A DNA stretch of 64,000 nt from Nitratireductor aestuarii (GTDB lineage Bacteria; Pseudomonadota; Alphaproteobacteria; Rhizobiales; Rhizobiaceae): NCBI RefSeq assembly GCF_014641695.1, contig NZ_BMIF01000007.1, forward strand, positions 1 through 64,000. The letters are read 5' to 3'. This document shows, in pieces, positions 16,397 through 25,055 of this stretch. Under the pieces are notes generated by a model. The model did no database searches. It was not told where the DNA came from and worked only from the letters and a program-made list of their open reading frames with translations. The first letter of the stretch is position 1. Each line of letters begins with the position of its first letter. Both the position numbers and the translations under genes were made by a program.

Positions 16397-17320
16397 ATGG
16401 CAAAGATCTTCATCGACGGCGAACACGGCACCACCGGCCTTCAGATCCGCTCACGGCTCGAGGGCCGCACCGACATCGAGCTCATCTCGATCCCGGTGGA
16501 ACGCCGCAAGGATGCGGGTGCGCGCGCCGAGTACTTGAACAACGCGGACATCGCGATCCTTTGCCTGCCCGATGATGCCGCTCGCGAGAGCGTTTCCCTG
16601 GTGGCGAATGGCAACACGCGCATCATCGATGCGTCGACCGCGCACCGCACGGCCGAAGGCTGGACCTACGGTTTTGCCGAGATGGACAAGGATCAGGCGA
16701 AGGCCATCGCCACCGCACGTTACGTGGCCAATCCCGGCTGCTGGCCGCAGGGCCCGATCGCGCTGCTGCGCCCGCTGATCACCGCCGGCCTTATCCCGGA
16801 CAACTATCCAGTGACCATCAACGGCATTTCCGGCTACTCCGGCGGTGGTCGTTCGATGATCGAGGACTATGAGTCCAAGGGCGAGGATGCGCCTGAGTAC
16901 CTGCCTTACGGCCTCACCCTCAACCACAAGCACCTGCCGGAGATCCGGTCCTTTGCCAAGCTTGCCATCGACCCGCTGATGCAGCCAGTCGTCGGCAACT
17001 TCGCTCAGGGCATGATCACCATGGTGCCGCTGCAGCTTGGACACCTGCCGAAGGTTCCAACCGGCGTCGAGCTCCACGCAGCGATCGCCGATCACTTCGC
17101 TTCGCTGGAAGGAAGCGTCGTGGAAGTTGCTCCCTTCGAGGCGATCGATCGTTCGCCCGAGATCCAGCCGGAGGTGTTCAACGACACCAACAAGATGCGG
17201 CTCCACGTCTTTGCCAACGACAAGCGGGCGCAGGCAGTTCTGCTGGCTGTCTACGACAACCTCGGCAAAGGCGCTTCGGGTGCAGCCGTCCAGAACCTGG
17301 ACATCATGCTGCGGGGCTGA
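16397..17320 (+). CDS. argC: N-acetyl-gamma-glutamyl-phosphate reductase, type 2
   Basis: 307 residues, the short form typical of rhizobia. It reduces N-acetylglutamyl phosphate to the semialdehyde in arginine synthesis. The NADP-binding start KIFIDGEHGTTGLQI and the active-site Cys C115 in ANPGCWPQGP are present. The start MAKIF is the family one; an in-frame ATG 15 bases earlier lacks a better ribosome-binding site. The rhizobial neighbour rpsI is still close, upstream of the FMN reductase gene, reflecting a conserved rplM-rpsI-argC locus. Confidence 0.95.
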   Translation: MAKIFIDGEHGTTGLQIRSRLEGRTDIELISIPVERRKDAGARAEYLNNADIAILCLPDDAARESVSLVANGNTRIIDASTAHRTAEGWTYGFAEMDKDQAKAIATARYVANPGCWPQGPIALLRPLITAGLIPDNYPVTINGISGYSGGGRSMIEDYESKGEDAPEYLPYGLTLNHKHLPEIRSFAKLAIDPLMQPVVGNFAQGMITMVPLQLGHLPKVPTGVELHAAIADHFASLEGSVVEVAPFEAIDRSPEIQPEVFNDTNKMRLHVFANDKRAQAVLLAVYDNLGKGASGAAVQNLDIMLRG

Positions 17321-17345
17321 TGCTTCGACAAGCTCAGCATGAGGG
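17321..17345. repeat. Half of a REP/RIME-like element after argC
   Basis: Directly after the argC stop lies a segment with TTCGACAAGCTCAGCATGAG, matching one arm and the centre of the palindrome at 6155-6195. The other arm is absent. It is probably a truncated copy of a dispersed rhizobial repeat. Confidence 0.6.
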
Positions 17346-17358
17346 CGTCGTACTAAAC

Positions 17359-17387
17359 AAAAATGCCGCCTCAAGGGCGGCATTTTT
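17359..17387. terminator. Bidirectional terminator between argC and the cysteine synthase gene
   Basis: AAAAATGCCGCC and GGGCGGCATTTTT pair around a small loop, giving a U-tract on both strands, midway between convergent genes. Confidence 0.9.
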
Positions 17388-17407
17388 CATTTGAGGAGAC
17401 TTCTGGA

Positions 17408-18439
17408 TCAGACCTGCTCGTAGGGCACGTTGATCTCGACCTTGTGCTCCATCCATTCCGGAATCGGAAGGTTCTTGGTGCGCAGGAAGGCTGGGTTGAA
17501 GAGCTTCGACTGGTAGCGAGTGCCGTAGTCGCAAAGCATCGTCACGATCGTGTGGCCGGGACCCAGGTCCTTCGCCAGGCGGATCGCACCAGCGATGTTA
17601 ACGCCGGACGATCCGCCAAGGCAAAGGCCCTCCTCCTGGACGAGGGAAAAGATGATCGGCAAAGCCTCCGCATCCGGGATCTGATAGGCAAAATCAGGAC
17701 GGAAACCTTCCAGGTTCGCGGTTACGCGGCCCTGGCCGATGCCCTCAGTGATCGAGTCGCCTTCGGCCTTCAGCTCACCGGTCGTGTAGTAGCTGAACAG
17801 CGAAGCGCCGAGCGGATCGGCAAGGGCCACCTTGACGTCGGAGCTGAAGCCGCGCAGGCCTTCCGCCACACCCACCAGCGTACCACCGCTGCCCACGGCC
17901 GAAACGAAGCCGTCAACCTTGCCGCCGGTCTGTTCCCAGATCTCACGGGCGGTTGTCACGCGGTGGCCGTCGCGGTTGGCGACATTGTCGAACTGGTTCG
18001 CCCAGATCGCACCGTTCGGATCGGTCTTCGCCAGCTGTTCGGCCAGTCGTCCGGAAAGGCGGACGTAGTTGTTCGGGTTGCGGTACGGGACAGCCGGAAC
18101 TTCGATCAGCTCCGCGCCGAGCAGCCGCAGCGCGTCCTTCTTTTCCTGGCTCTGCGTCTCGGGAATGACGATCGTGGTGCGGTATCCCAGCGCCTTGGCG
18201 ACCATGGTGAGGCCGATGCCGGTGTTGCCAGCCGTTCCTTCCACAATCCGGCCACCGGGCTGCAGCAGACCGCGCTTCTCCGCGTCGCGGATAATGAAGA
18301 GCGCCGCTCGGTCCTTCACCGACTGGCCGGGGTTCATGAATTCGGCCTTGCCGTAGATCTCACAGCCCGTTTCTTCCGACGCGCGCTTGAGCCTGATCAG
18401 TGGCGTGTTGCCAATTGCTTCCAGAACTGACGAATGCAT
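17408..18439 (-). CDS. cysK: Cysteine synthase A-like PLP enzyme
   Basis: 343 residues of the fold-type II PLP family. The PLP lysine is K42 in NPGQSVKDRAA, the phosphate loop is GTAGNTGIG, and GGSSGVN occurs near the end. It should make cysteine from O-acetylserine and sulfide. It is some 20-30 residues longer than E. coli CysK and resembles the second rhizobial CysK/CysM-like group, so the exact substrate (O-acetylserine or a phosphorylated form) is uncertain. AGAGGTT lies eight bases before the ATG; a longer frame upstream is rejected. Confidence 0.88.
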   Translation of the reverse strand: MHSSVLEAIGNTPLIRLKRASEETGCEIYGKAEFMNPGQSVKDRAALFIIRDAEKRGLLQPGGRIVEGTAGNTGIGLTMVAKALGYRTTIVIPETQSQEKKDALRLLGAELIEVPAVPYRNPNNYVRLSGRLAEQLAKTDPNGAIWANQFDNVANRDGHRVTTAREIWEQTGGKVDGFVSAVGSGGTLVGVAEGLRGFSSDVKVALADPLGASLFSYYTTGELKAEGDSITEGIGQGRVTANLEGFRPDFAYQIPDAEALPIIFSLVQEEGLCLGGSSGVNIAGAIRLAKDLGPGHTIVTMLCDYGTRYQSKLFNPAFLRTKNLPIPEWMEHKVEINVPYEQV

Positions 18440-18589
18440 GGAAATTAACCTCTTGTGTACTCGCAACCTAGAAAGAGGCCGGCAAACTAGCAAGGACGCC
18501 CGTTTCGTCCGCAGGCGTCCGAGAGGTATGAAAATCTTTGAAAGGGCTTGAAGAAGAAATCAGATTTCATCGACGTTCTGAGTTCCGGC

Positions 18590-19795
18590 TCAGGCGGGAA
18601 CTTCCTGCCGCGCGGGCTTCGCGTCCTCGGCAAAGAGGTAGATGAAGAGGCCAATCGCCAGCGCCAATGAGAAGCATGCAAAGAGCACCTGATAGCCCCA
18701 GGAAGGGTCTTCCGGCACGGCAGCTGCCGAGTAGATCCCCGCGAACAGGAACTGCGTCAGCCCCACGCCACCGATCGAGAAGAAGTTCAGGAGCGTTGCG
18801 CCACGGCCGGTCAGATGCGACGGCATGAAGGCCTTTCCGTGTGCGAGCAGAACACCATAGCTGCCACCGCAGAAGGCGATGACGATGAGTGCCGCTACCA
18901 TGTGCATGACCGGAGCCGTCGGAACCATTGCCAGCCACAGGAGCACCGCAATGGTGGCCACCGAGCCCCATACGAGGATCCACTTGCGCGTCCTGAACAG
19001 CGTGTCGAGGGGTCCATAGGCGAAGGAGCCGATGGCCAACGCTACGGCCATGTAAAGCGCCACCTGGCCGATAAAGGTGGCATCGGCATGGTAGACGTCG
19101 CGCAGATACGGCCCCACCCAGAGCCCTCGGATGGCCTGGGATGGAATGTTCATGACGATCGCCATGGGGATGATGAGGCAGAAGGCTTTGGAGCGGAAGA
19201 GATCGAGGTAACCGCGGATCATGCCGGACATCGAGACCGGCGCGTCAAGCGGCGGTTCCTTGACGAAGAGGAAGATGGCGGCAGAAATGATGAGGGTGCT
19301 AATTGCAAAACCGGTCATCACCGTTCGCCAGCCCCACAGCTCCGCTGCAACAGCAAGCGGTGACGTGCCGATGATGCTGCCGACCAGACCGAGGCCGATG
19401 AAGAACGAGGTGAGGATCGACAGACGCGCCGGCGGATAGCTTTTCGCAAAAATGAAGACGGAGGCCATCAACACCGGTGAACAGCCCATGCCGATCAGCG
19501 CCATGGCGATGATCACTGCCCCTGGGCTGGATGCCAGCGCCATCAGCAACGCGCCAAGGGTTCCGCATACCCCCATCAGATAGGCGGCCGTGCGGCGCGG
19601 GCCGAAACGGTCGAGCGAGATCCCCACCGCAAACTGCATTACGGCGAACACGGCATACCACGCGCCGGAAGCCATGGAGAGCTCCGCGTGGGTGGCATTG
19701 AGTTCCGATGTGAGGACTGGCGTCAGGACGGCAAGAAACGATCGGTAGAACTGCGAAAGCATGTATGCAGCTGTCAGTGCAACGATCCCCACCAC
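18590..19795 (-). CDS. Major facilitator superfamily transporter
   Basis: 401 residues with about twelve hydrophobic segments. The loop after helix 2 has LDRFGPRRT, a variant of the MFS motif A (GxLaDrxGrr). The N-terminus (YMLSQFYRSFLAVLTPVLTSEL) recalls transporters of the NNP/sugar-phosphate side of the family, but no substrate can be named. The start is GTG, with GGAGGAG six bases before it. No enzyme or regulator gene is attached. Confidence 0.88.
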   Translation of the reverse strand: MVGIVALTAAYMLSQFYRSFLAVLTPVLTSELNATHAELSMASGAWYAVFAVMQFAVGISLDRFGPRRTAAYLMGVCGTLGALLMALASSPGAVIIAMALIGMGCSPVLMASVFIFAKSYPPARLSILTSFFIGLGLVGSIIGTSPLAVAAELWGWRTVMTGFAISTLIISAAIFLFVKEPPLDAPVSMSGMIRGYLDLFRSKAFCLIIPMAIVMNIPSQAIRGLWVGPYLRDVYHADATFIGQVALYMAVALAIGSFAYGPLDTLFRTRKWILVWGSVATIAVLLWLAMVPTAPVMHMVAALIVIAFCGGSYGVLLAHGKAFMPSHLTGRGATLLNFFSIGGVGLTQFLFAGIYSAAAVPEDPSWGYQVLFACFSLALAIGLFIYLFAEDAKPARQEVPA

Positions 19796-19892
19796 GACTC
19801 ACTCCTCCATAAGCCCATCCCGGCACTTTAAAGCGCTGAGAGCCCGCGTCTACTGGAGGCGTTATGCTCATTCGATTCATGCGGCATAACGA

Positions 19893-19925
19893 AAACGGCA
19901 GCCGGATGCCTCCGGACTGCCGTTT
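19893..19925 (-). terminator. Terminator after rhlE
   Basis: AAACGGCAG and CTGCCGTTT with an inner CCGG/CCGG pairing lie between rhlE and the MFS gene; a T4 tract follows on the minus strand. Confidence 0.75.
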
Positions 19926-19948
19926 GGATGTATACCTGCGCCTGAGCT

Positions 19949-21334
19949 TTAAGCGGCGCGGATCGTGCGGCGCTGCTGTCCGCCTTCAGAAGGACGGCGG
20001 CTGCGCTTCTGCTGGCCCCTGCCCGCTCCGGCATGCTCGCCATTCTCACGCTTCGGCTGGCCGGACCTCGGAGGAGCCGAGCCCTCCGCCTTCTTGGCGT
20101 TGTTGCCGAACTTGGGACGACCAGCAGGAGCGCTGCGCTTCGGCTGTCCCTCGCCAGCCTTCTCGCCTTCCATCAGCGGCGCGCCGGTCACGTCCTTGAT
20201 GACCGTCAGCTTCTGGCGGATCAGGCGCTCGACCTGGCGCAGCTTCGAAGCCTCGGCAGGATCGCAGAGCGTGATCGCCTCGCCTTCCGCGCCATTACGG
20301 CCGGTGCGGCCAATGCGGTGCACGTAGCTTTCCGCCTCGTCCGGCAGGTCGAAGTTTACCACATGGCTGATGCCCGGCACGTCAATGCCGCGGGCGGCGA
20401 TGTCGGTGGCCACCAGGATGCGGACCTTGCCGGCACGGAAGTCGTTCAGCGCACGCTGGCGAGCGTTCTGGGACTTGTTGCCGTGGATGACGGCCGCTGC
20501 AAAGCCATCACGCTCCAGATCACGGGTCACGCGATCGGCGCCGTGCTTGGTGCGGGCGAAGACGATGATCTGCTTCATGGCGTCGCCCGAGAGCAGGCCA
20601 GCGAGGATCGCACGCTTCTGCTTCAGCCGTGCCATGATCACGCTCTGCTTGATCTCAGGAGCAGCCGTTCCCTGCTTCACGACCTCGACGCGGACGGGGT
20701 TCTTCAGGAGGCTGTTCGTCAGCTCCTCGATTTCCGCCGGCATGGTGGCCGAGAACAGGCAGGTCTGGCGCTTCGGATGGGTCGCCTTGGCTATGCGGCG
20801 GACTTCATGGATGAAGCCCATGTCCAGCATACGGTCGGCCTCGTCCAGAACCAGGTAGCGGGTCTCAGCCAGGCTGATTGCGCCTTCCTGCATCAGGTCA
20901 GCAAGACGGCCGGGAGTCGCGATCAGAATATCGACACCCTGCGCCATGCGGCGCACCTGGCTGCCACGGTTGACACCGCCCAGGACGAGTGCCGTGAAGA
21001 TGCGGGAGCCCTTGGCGAGATCCTTGATGACGGTTTCAATCTGTACCGCCAGCTCACGCGTCGGCGCAAGGATCAGGGCCTTTGCCGTACGTGGCTTGTT
21101 GCGGGACTGTTCGGCAACGATCTTCGACAGAATGGGCAGCGCGAATGCAGCTGTCTTGCCCGATCCCGTCTGGGCGAGACCCAGGATGTCGCGGCCTTCG
21201 AAGGCATGTGGAATGGTCTGTGCCTGGATCGGCTTGGGCTCGGTCATGCCAACAGCGTCAAGCGCCTTCAGCAGCATTCCGGAAATACCCAGTTCAGCGA
21301 ACCCGTTCGGGGTTGCGTCAATAGCGTTCGTCAA
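19949..21334 (-). CDS. rhlE: DEAD-box ATP-dependent RNA helicase RhlE
   Basis: 461 residues. The motifs in order are the Q motif (PKPIQAQTIP), I AQTGSGKT, Ia PTRELA, II DEAD, III SAT, then ATDIAARGID and HRIGRTGR in the second RecA-like domain. The last 85 residues are basic and rich in Arg, Lys, Gly and Pro (RSAPAGRPKFG, AGAGRGQQKRSRRPS), an unstructured RNA-binding tail typical of RhlE. Likely roles are ribosome assembly or RNA turnover in the cold. The leader to the DUF1697 gene, 270 bases, contains a candidate small ORF. Confidence 0.95.
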   Translation of the reverse strand: MTNAIDATPNGFAELGISGMLLKALDAVGMTEPKPIQAQTIPHAFEGRDILGLAQTGSGKTAAFALPILSKIVAEQSRNKPRTAKALILAPTRELAVQIETVIKDLAKGSRIFTALVLGGVNRGSQVRRMAQGVDILIATPGRLADLMQEGAISLAETRYLVLDEADRMLDMGFIHEVRRIAKATHPKRQTCLFSATMPAEIEELTNSLLKNPVRVEVVKQGTAAPEIKQSVIMARLKQKRAILAGLLSGDAMKQIIVFARTKHGADRVTRDLERDGFAAAVIHGNKSQNARQRALNDFRAGKVRILVATDIAARGIDVPGISHVVNFDLPDEAESYVHRIGRTGRNGAEGEAITLCDPAEASKLRQVERLIRQKLTVIKDVTGAPLMEGEKAGEGQPKRSAPAGRPKFGNNAKKAEGSAPPRSGQPKRENGEHAGAGRGQQKRSRRPSEGGQQRRTIRAA

Positions 21335-21459
21335 AACGTTCTCTTTCTCTCGCGTGCAGCAAAGGCACGCAAATACGGTGGGATGAGGCGCAACTCACCA
21401 ATCAGCATTCAATGAAACGACAAGACGGCGGATCATTCCGCACGGCTGCGCTGTCGTGG

Positions 21460-21552
21460 CTACGGATCTTCCGTAACCTTTCCGCCTAACAGTTCCAGGA
21501 AGAACATGAGGAGGACAAGCGCAACCAGTCCGCTGAGGGAAAACCGGATCAA
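21460..21552 (-). CDS. Candidate 30-residue membrane protein
   Basis: A 31-codon frame starting TTG ATC CGG, with a typical one-pass membrane sequence: IRFSLSGLVALVLLMFFLEL, then GGKVTEDP. GGGAGG lies about 12 bases upstream, further than ideal. It sits between the DUF1697 gene and rhlE, on the same strand. Hydrophobicity alone can arise by chance in such GC-rich DNA, so this is a proposal based on the clean basic-hydrophobic-acidic layout. Confidence 0.35.
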   Translation of the reverse strand: MIRFSLSGLVALVLLMFFLELLGGKVTEDP

Positions 21553-21608
21553 CCCGGTCCATGCGCCTCCCGCTCATATGGAGCAAAGGGCGCAAGATTG
21601 CAAACGAA

Positions 21609-22157
21609 TTAGTCCAAAGAAGCGATTTTGCGCATCATTTCTTCGAGAGCGAGCACCGTTCGCCAGTTGCGGGCGGTCCCCGCAAGCTTCAGCGTCGGCT
21701 CGATCTTTGGCGCGAAAAGGGACCGCCCCATGCCATCCGGCGTATGGAGGTAAAGGAACCTCCCCTGCACCGTGAAACGCTCGGTGCCGGTGGCTTTTTC
21801 CGTCAGTTTCTGGATAGCTTCCGGATCAGGCTCCCGCTCCAGAGCATAGAGGTGGAGCTTCGTTGGCTCCGCCACAGCATCCGGAAACGGGTTACCGGAA
21901 ATGGCTCCCTGCCAGTCCTGGTGTGAGCGGACCAGCACGTGCTTTTCGAAGCCCATTTCCTTGCGCACGATTGCTGCCACACGCTCCGCCACCCCGGGCT
22001 CGTCAAGCTCTGAACTCAGGACGGCATTGCCGGAGTTGATGTAAGTCGAAACATGGCCAAAATTGCCTTCCGCCAGCACCGTCCGCAGCTGCTTCACCGG
22101 CAGCTGGGTTGCCCCACCGACACCGCGAAACAGAATGACGTAAGCAGAAGAGGTCAT
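21609..22157 (-). CDS. DUF1697 family protein
   Basis: 182 residues. The opening YVILFRGVGGATQLPVKQLRTVL, then FGHVSTYINSGNAVLSSE and the C-terminal GRFLYLHTPDGMGRSLF are the marks of DUF1697, a family of small cytoplasmic proteins without known activity. Its ATG overlaps the ilvA stop region by four bases, so it is translationally coupled to ilvA. A direct metabolic link to threonine breakdown is not established. Confidence 0.88.
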   Translation of the reverse strand: MTSSAYVILFRGVGGATQLPVKQLRTVLAEGNFGHVSTYINSGNAVLSSELDEPGVAERVAAIVRKEMGFEKHVLVRSHQDWQGAISGNPFPDAVAEPTKLHLYALEREPDPEAIQKLTEKATGTERFTVQGRFLYLHTPDGMGRSLFAPKIEPTLKLAGTARNWRTVLALEEMMRKIASLD

Positions 22158-23410
22158 ATCAGAAGGCTGGAGATCGTGTCGTTCTCAGTGATGTCCTGAT
22201 AGGCCCAGCCAGAATCCTCAAAGCGTTTCAACAGCGTCTTGAAGTGGCGGGGGTCCTTGGTCTCGATGCCGATCAGGACCGAACCGAAGTTGCGGGCCGA
22301 CTTCTTCAGGTACTCAAAGCGCGTGATGTCGTCTTCGGGCCCGAGCAGGTCGAGAAAATCGCGCAGCGCACCCGGGCGCTGGGGAAAGCGGAAGATGAAG
22401 TACTTCTTCTTGCCCTCGAAGCGCAGCGCGCGTTCCTTCACGTCCGGCAGGCGCTCAAAGTCGAAATTGCCGCCGGAGATCAGGCAGACCACCGTTCGCC
22501 CCTTGATGCTGGCGCGCGGGAGCGTCTTCAGGACGTCAATTGACAGCGCACCGGCAGGCTCAAGGACGACGCCCTCAACATTGAGCATCTCGATGATCGT
22601 CGCACAAACGCTGTTTTCCGGCACAAGATGCACCAGATCCAGCGGGAAAGATTTCAAGCGCCGGAATGGCTCCTTGCCGATCTCGGCCACGGCCGCACCG
22701 TCAATGAAATTGTCGACCTGCGGGAGCTTCACCCGCCTGCCCGCCTCAAGGCTGCGCGCAAGACTGGGCGCGCCGGAAGGCTCGACGAACATGAACTGCG
22801 CGCCAGCGCCGATCTCATGCAGATAGGAGGTAACACCAGCGGCAAGACCGCCGCCGCCCACGGGCAGGATGATCAGCGCGCCATCCAGACGGTCGCCAAG
22901 CTGCTGGACCAGTTCGTGGGCAATGGTCGCCTGACCCTCGATGATGTCCACATGATCAAACGGCGGCACCATGATCGCGGTGGTGGACGCGGCAAAGACT
23001 TCGGCCGCTCGGTTGCACTCGTCGAAAAAGTCGCCAACCAGCTGAACCTCGATGAACTCGCCGCCGAAGAGACGCGTCTTGTCGATCTTCTGCTGCGGTG
23101 TCGTCACCGGCATGAAGACCACGCCCTTTTTCTGGAAATGGCGGCATGCATAGGCGAAGCCCTGCGCATGATTGCCAGCGGAGGCGCAGACGAAACTCTC
23201 GACCGTAGGATCGGCCTCCAGTGCCCGGCGGATAAACGTGAAGGCACCGCGCAGTTTATAGGAGCGAACGGGCGTAAGGTCTTCACGCTTCAGATAAATC
23301 TCGGCTCCGGTCTTGCGCGAAAGATAGGCGTTCCGCTGAAGTGGCGTTGAGGGGAACAGTTTACCCAACGCTTCCTCGGCCCGTCTCACCCGCTCAACAA
23401 AAGCGTTCAT
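22154..23410 (-). CDS. ilvA: Threonine ammonia-lyase with C-terminal ACT-like domain
   Basis: 418 residues. The PLP domain has K52 in SYKLRGAF, SAGNHAQG and the glycine loop PVGGGGLAAG; the last about 90 residues (KYFIFRFPQRPGALRDFL) form one ACT-like regulatory domain. This single-ACT form makes 2-oxobutyrate from threonine for isoleucine synthesis and is normally feedback-inhibited by isoleucine. GAAGGG before the ATG at 23410 supports this start over one six codons upstream. It leads a two-gene unit with DUF1697. Confidence 0.94.
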   Translation of the reverse strand: MNAFVERVRRAEEALGKLFPSTPLQRNAYLSRKTGAEIYLKREDLTPVRSYKLRGAFTFIRRALEADPTVESFVCASAGNHAQGFAYACRHFQKKGVVFMPVTTPQQKIDKTRLFGGEFIEVQLVGDFFDECNRAAEVFAASTTAIMVPPFDHVDIIEGQATIAHELVQQLGDRLDGALIILPVGGGGLAAGVTSYLHEIGAGAQFMFVEPSGAPSLARSLEAGRRVKLPQVDNFIDGAAVAEIGKEPFRRLKSFPLDLVHLVPENSVCATIIEMLNVEGVVLEPAGALSIDVLKTLPRASIKGRTVVCLISGGNFDFERLPDVKERALRFEGKKKYFIFRFPQRPGALRDFLDLLGPEDDITRFEYLKKSARNFGSVLIGIETKDPRHFKTLLKRFEDSGWAYQDITENDTISSLLI

Positions 23411-23554
23411 TTTCACTGCCCTTCTCACGCGACGTCTGGATTATCCCGCTGATTTCAGCCACACCCTTGCTATCGCACATTGTGCACCGTGAAGCGAATC
23501 TCGTGTTCAAGCGTTCGCCTCGATGAAGAAGCGCCGCCCTGGAGGACCCTGCCT

Positions 23555-25012
23555 GTGCAATACACGGCTGTTCGTGCCGCCATTCACATAGCTTCGATCT
23601 TTGCGCTCTATCTCTCCGTGGCAATGCTGTTCCCGGCCGCAGTCGACCTCTATTATGGTAACAGCGACTGGGAAGTCTTTACAATCACTGCTTTTTTCAG
23701 CGGAGGCTTGGCAGCAGGAATCGCACTCGCCACCCAGGGATCAAGGCCTGTCCTCTCATCACGCTTCGGCTTTCTGCTGGTAAACCTCTTGTGGTTTACG
23801 GCTTGCGTCGTCGGCACTGCACCGCTTCTCGCCTCGTCGCTTGATCTCGACGTTCCCGATGCATTTTTCGAGGCCGTTTCGGCGGTGACCAGCACCGGTT
23901 CAACGGTTCTGGTGGGGCTCGATGCTCTGCCGCCCGGCATCCTGCTCTGGCGTTCGCTCCTACAGTGGGTCGGTGGTCTCGGCGTGATCGCGCTCGGCCT
24001 CTTCATCCTGCCGTTCCTGAATGTCGGCGGCGTCTCCTATTTCAAGATCGAATCGACCCACATAGAAGACCAGCCGTTCGACCGCTTCTCCACCTTCGTG
24101 CGCACGCTCATGAGCATCTATGTGATGCTCACCTTCATCTGCGCCATCGCCTATGCGTTCGCTGGAATGCGCCTGTTCGATGCGGTCAATCACGCGATGA
24201 CGACGCTCGCGACAGGCGGGTTCTCGACCCATGATCTCTCGATGGGTTTTTACAACGACCAGCCGGCCATCCTCTGGATCGCGACGATCTTCATGTTCAT
24301 CGGTGGCCTGCCCTTCTCGATGCTGATCCTGTTTTTCGTGAAGGGCCGGTTCGATGCGCTACGCGATCCACAGATCAAGGTCTATGCTGGTTACGTGCTG
24401 GTTTTCGTGCTCTTGGGTGCAGCCTACCTGCGACTGGCCGACGGACGCAGCCCCGGCGATGCCCTCACCCATTCCGCCTTCAACTTCGTCTCGATCATCA
24501 CGACCACGGGCTTTGCAACAGAAGACTATGGCCTCTGGGGCTCGCTCGGTGTGGCCGGAGCGTTCCTCGCCATGTTCCTCGGCGGCTGCTCAGGTTCGAC
24601 AGCAGGCGGCATCAAGGCATACCGGTTCCTGATCCTTTACGAGCTGCTGCGCAACGGCCTGCGCAAGCTCGTCTATCCAAACTCGATCCAGATCGTTCGC
24701 TATGGCGATCGTCCCGTGGAGGACGAATTGCAGCGGGCGGTGGTTCTCTATTTCGCCGCGTTTCTGGTGGTTTGGGCGATGATCATCCTGCTGCTGGCAG
24801 GCACCGGGCTCGACCTCATCACGTCGGTGACATCGGCGCTGACAGCCATCACCAACGTGGGCCCCGGACTTGGAACCTTCATCGGTCCGGTCGACAATTT
24901 CTCCACGCTCACCGATCCGGCCAAACTCATCATGGCCTTCGCAATGCTGCTCGGACGTCTGGAGATCCTGGCGGTGCTGGTGATCTTCACGCCGATTTTC
25001 TGGAAACGTTGA
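23555..25012 (+). CDS. trkH: Potassium uptake protein TrkH
   Basis: 485 residues with about ten membrane segments and the four selectivity-filter-type repeats of the Trk/Ktr/HKT family: AVTSTGSTVL, TTLATGGFSTHD, IITTTGFATEDY and TAITNVGPGLGT. These line the K+ path. The start is GTG with GGAGG nine bases upstream; 25 codons of open frame before it are not protein-like. TrkH needs the cytoplasmic gating protein TrkA, whose gene is not in the window. Confidence 0.93.
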   Translation: MQYTAVRAAIHIASIFALYLSVAMLFPAAVDLYYGNSDWEVFTITAFFSGGLAAGIALATQGSRPVLSSRFGFLLVNLLWFTACVVGTAPLLASSLDLDVPDAFFEAVSAVTSTGSTVLVGLDALPPGILLWRSLLQWVGGLGVIALGLFILPFLNVGGVSYFKIESTHIEDQPFDRFSTFVRTLMSIYVMLTFICAIAYAFAGMRLFDAVNHAMTTLATGGFSTHDLSMGFYNDQPAILWIATIFMFIGGLPFSMLILFFVKGRFDALRDPQIKVYAGYVLVFVLLGAAYLRLADGRSPGDALTHSAFNFVSIITTTGFATEDYGLWGSLGVAGAFLAMFLGGCSGSTAGGIKAYRFLILYELLRNGLRKLVYPNSIQIVRYGDRPVEDELQRAVVLYFAAFLVVWAMIILLLAGTGLDLITSVTSALTAITNVGPGLGTFIGPVDNFSTLTDPAKLIMAFAMLLGRLEILAVLVIFTPIFWKR

Positions 25013-25048
25013 GCCTGTTGCGGCCGGGAAGGCCCGACCGCAACAGGC
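25013..25048. terminator. Long hairpin between trkH and the convergent OYE gene
   Basis: GCCTGTTGCGG and CCGCAACAGGC form a perfect 11-base stem around a 14-base loop, starting at the trkH stop codon. There is no U-tract, so it may end transcription only weakly or protect the 3' end. Confidence 0.5.
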
Positions 25049-25055
25049 CTCGAAA

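Noticed and set aside
20033-21415. Plus-strand open frame of about 460 codons opposite rhlE
   Set aside because: All helicase motifs are on the minus strand; the plus frame has no recognisable features.
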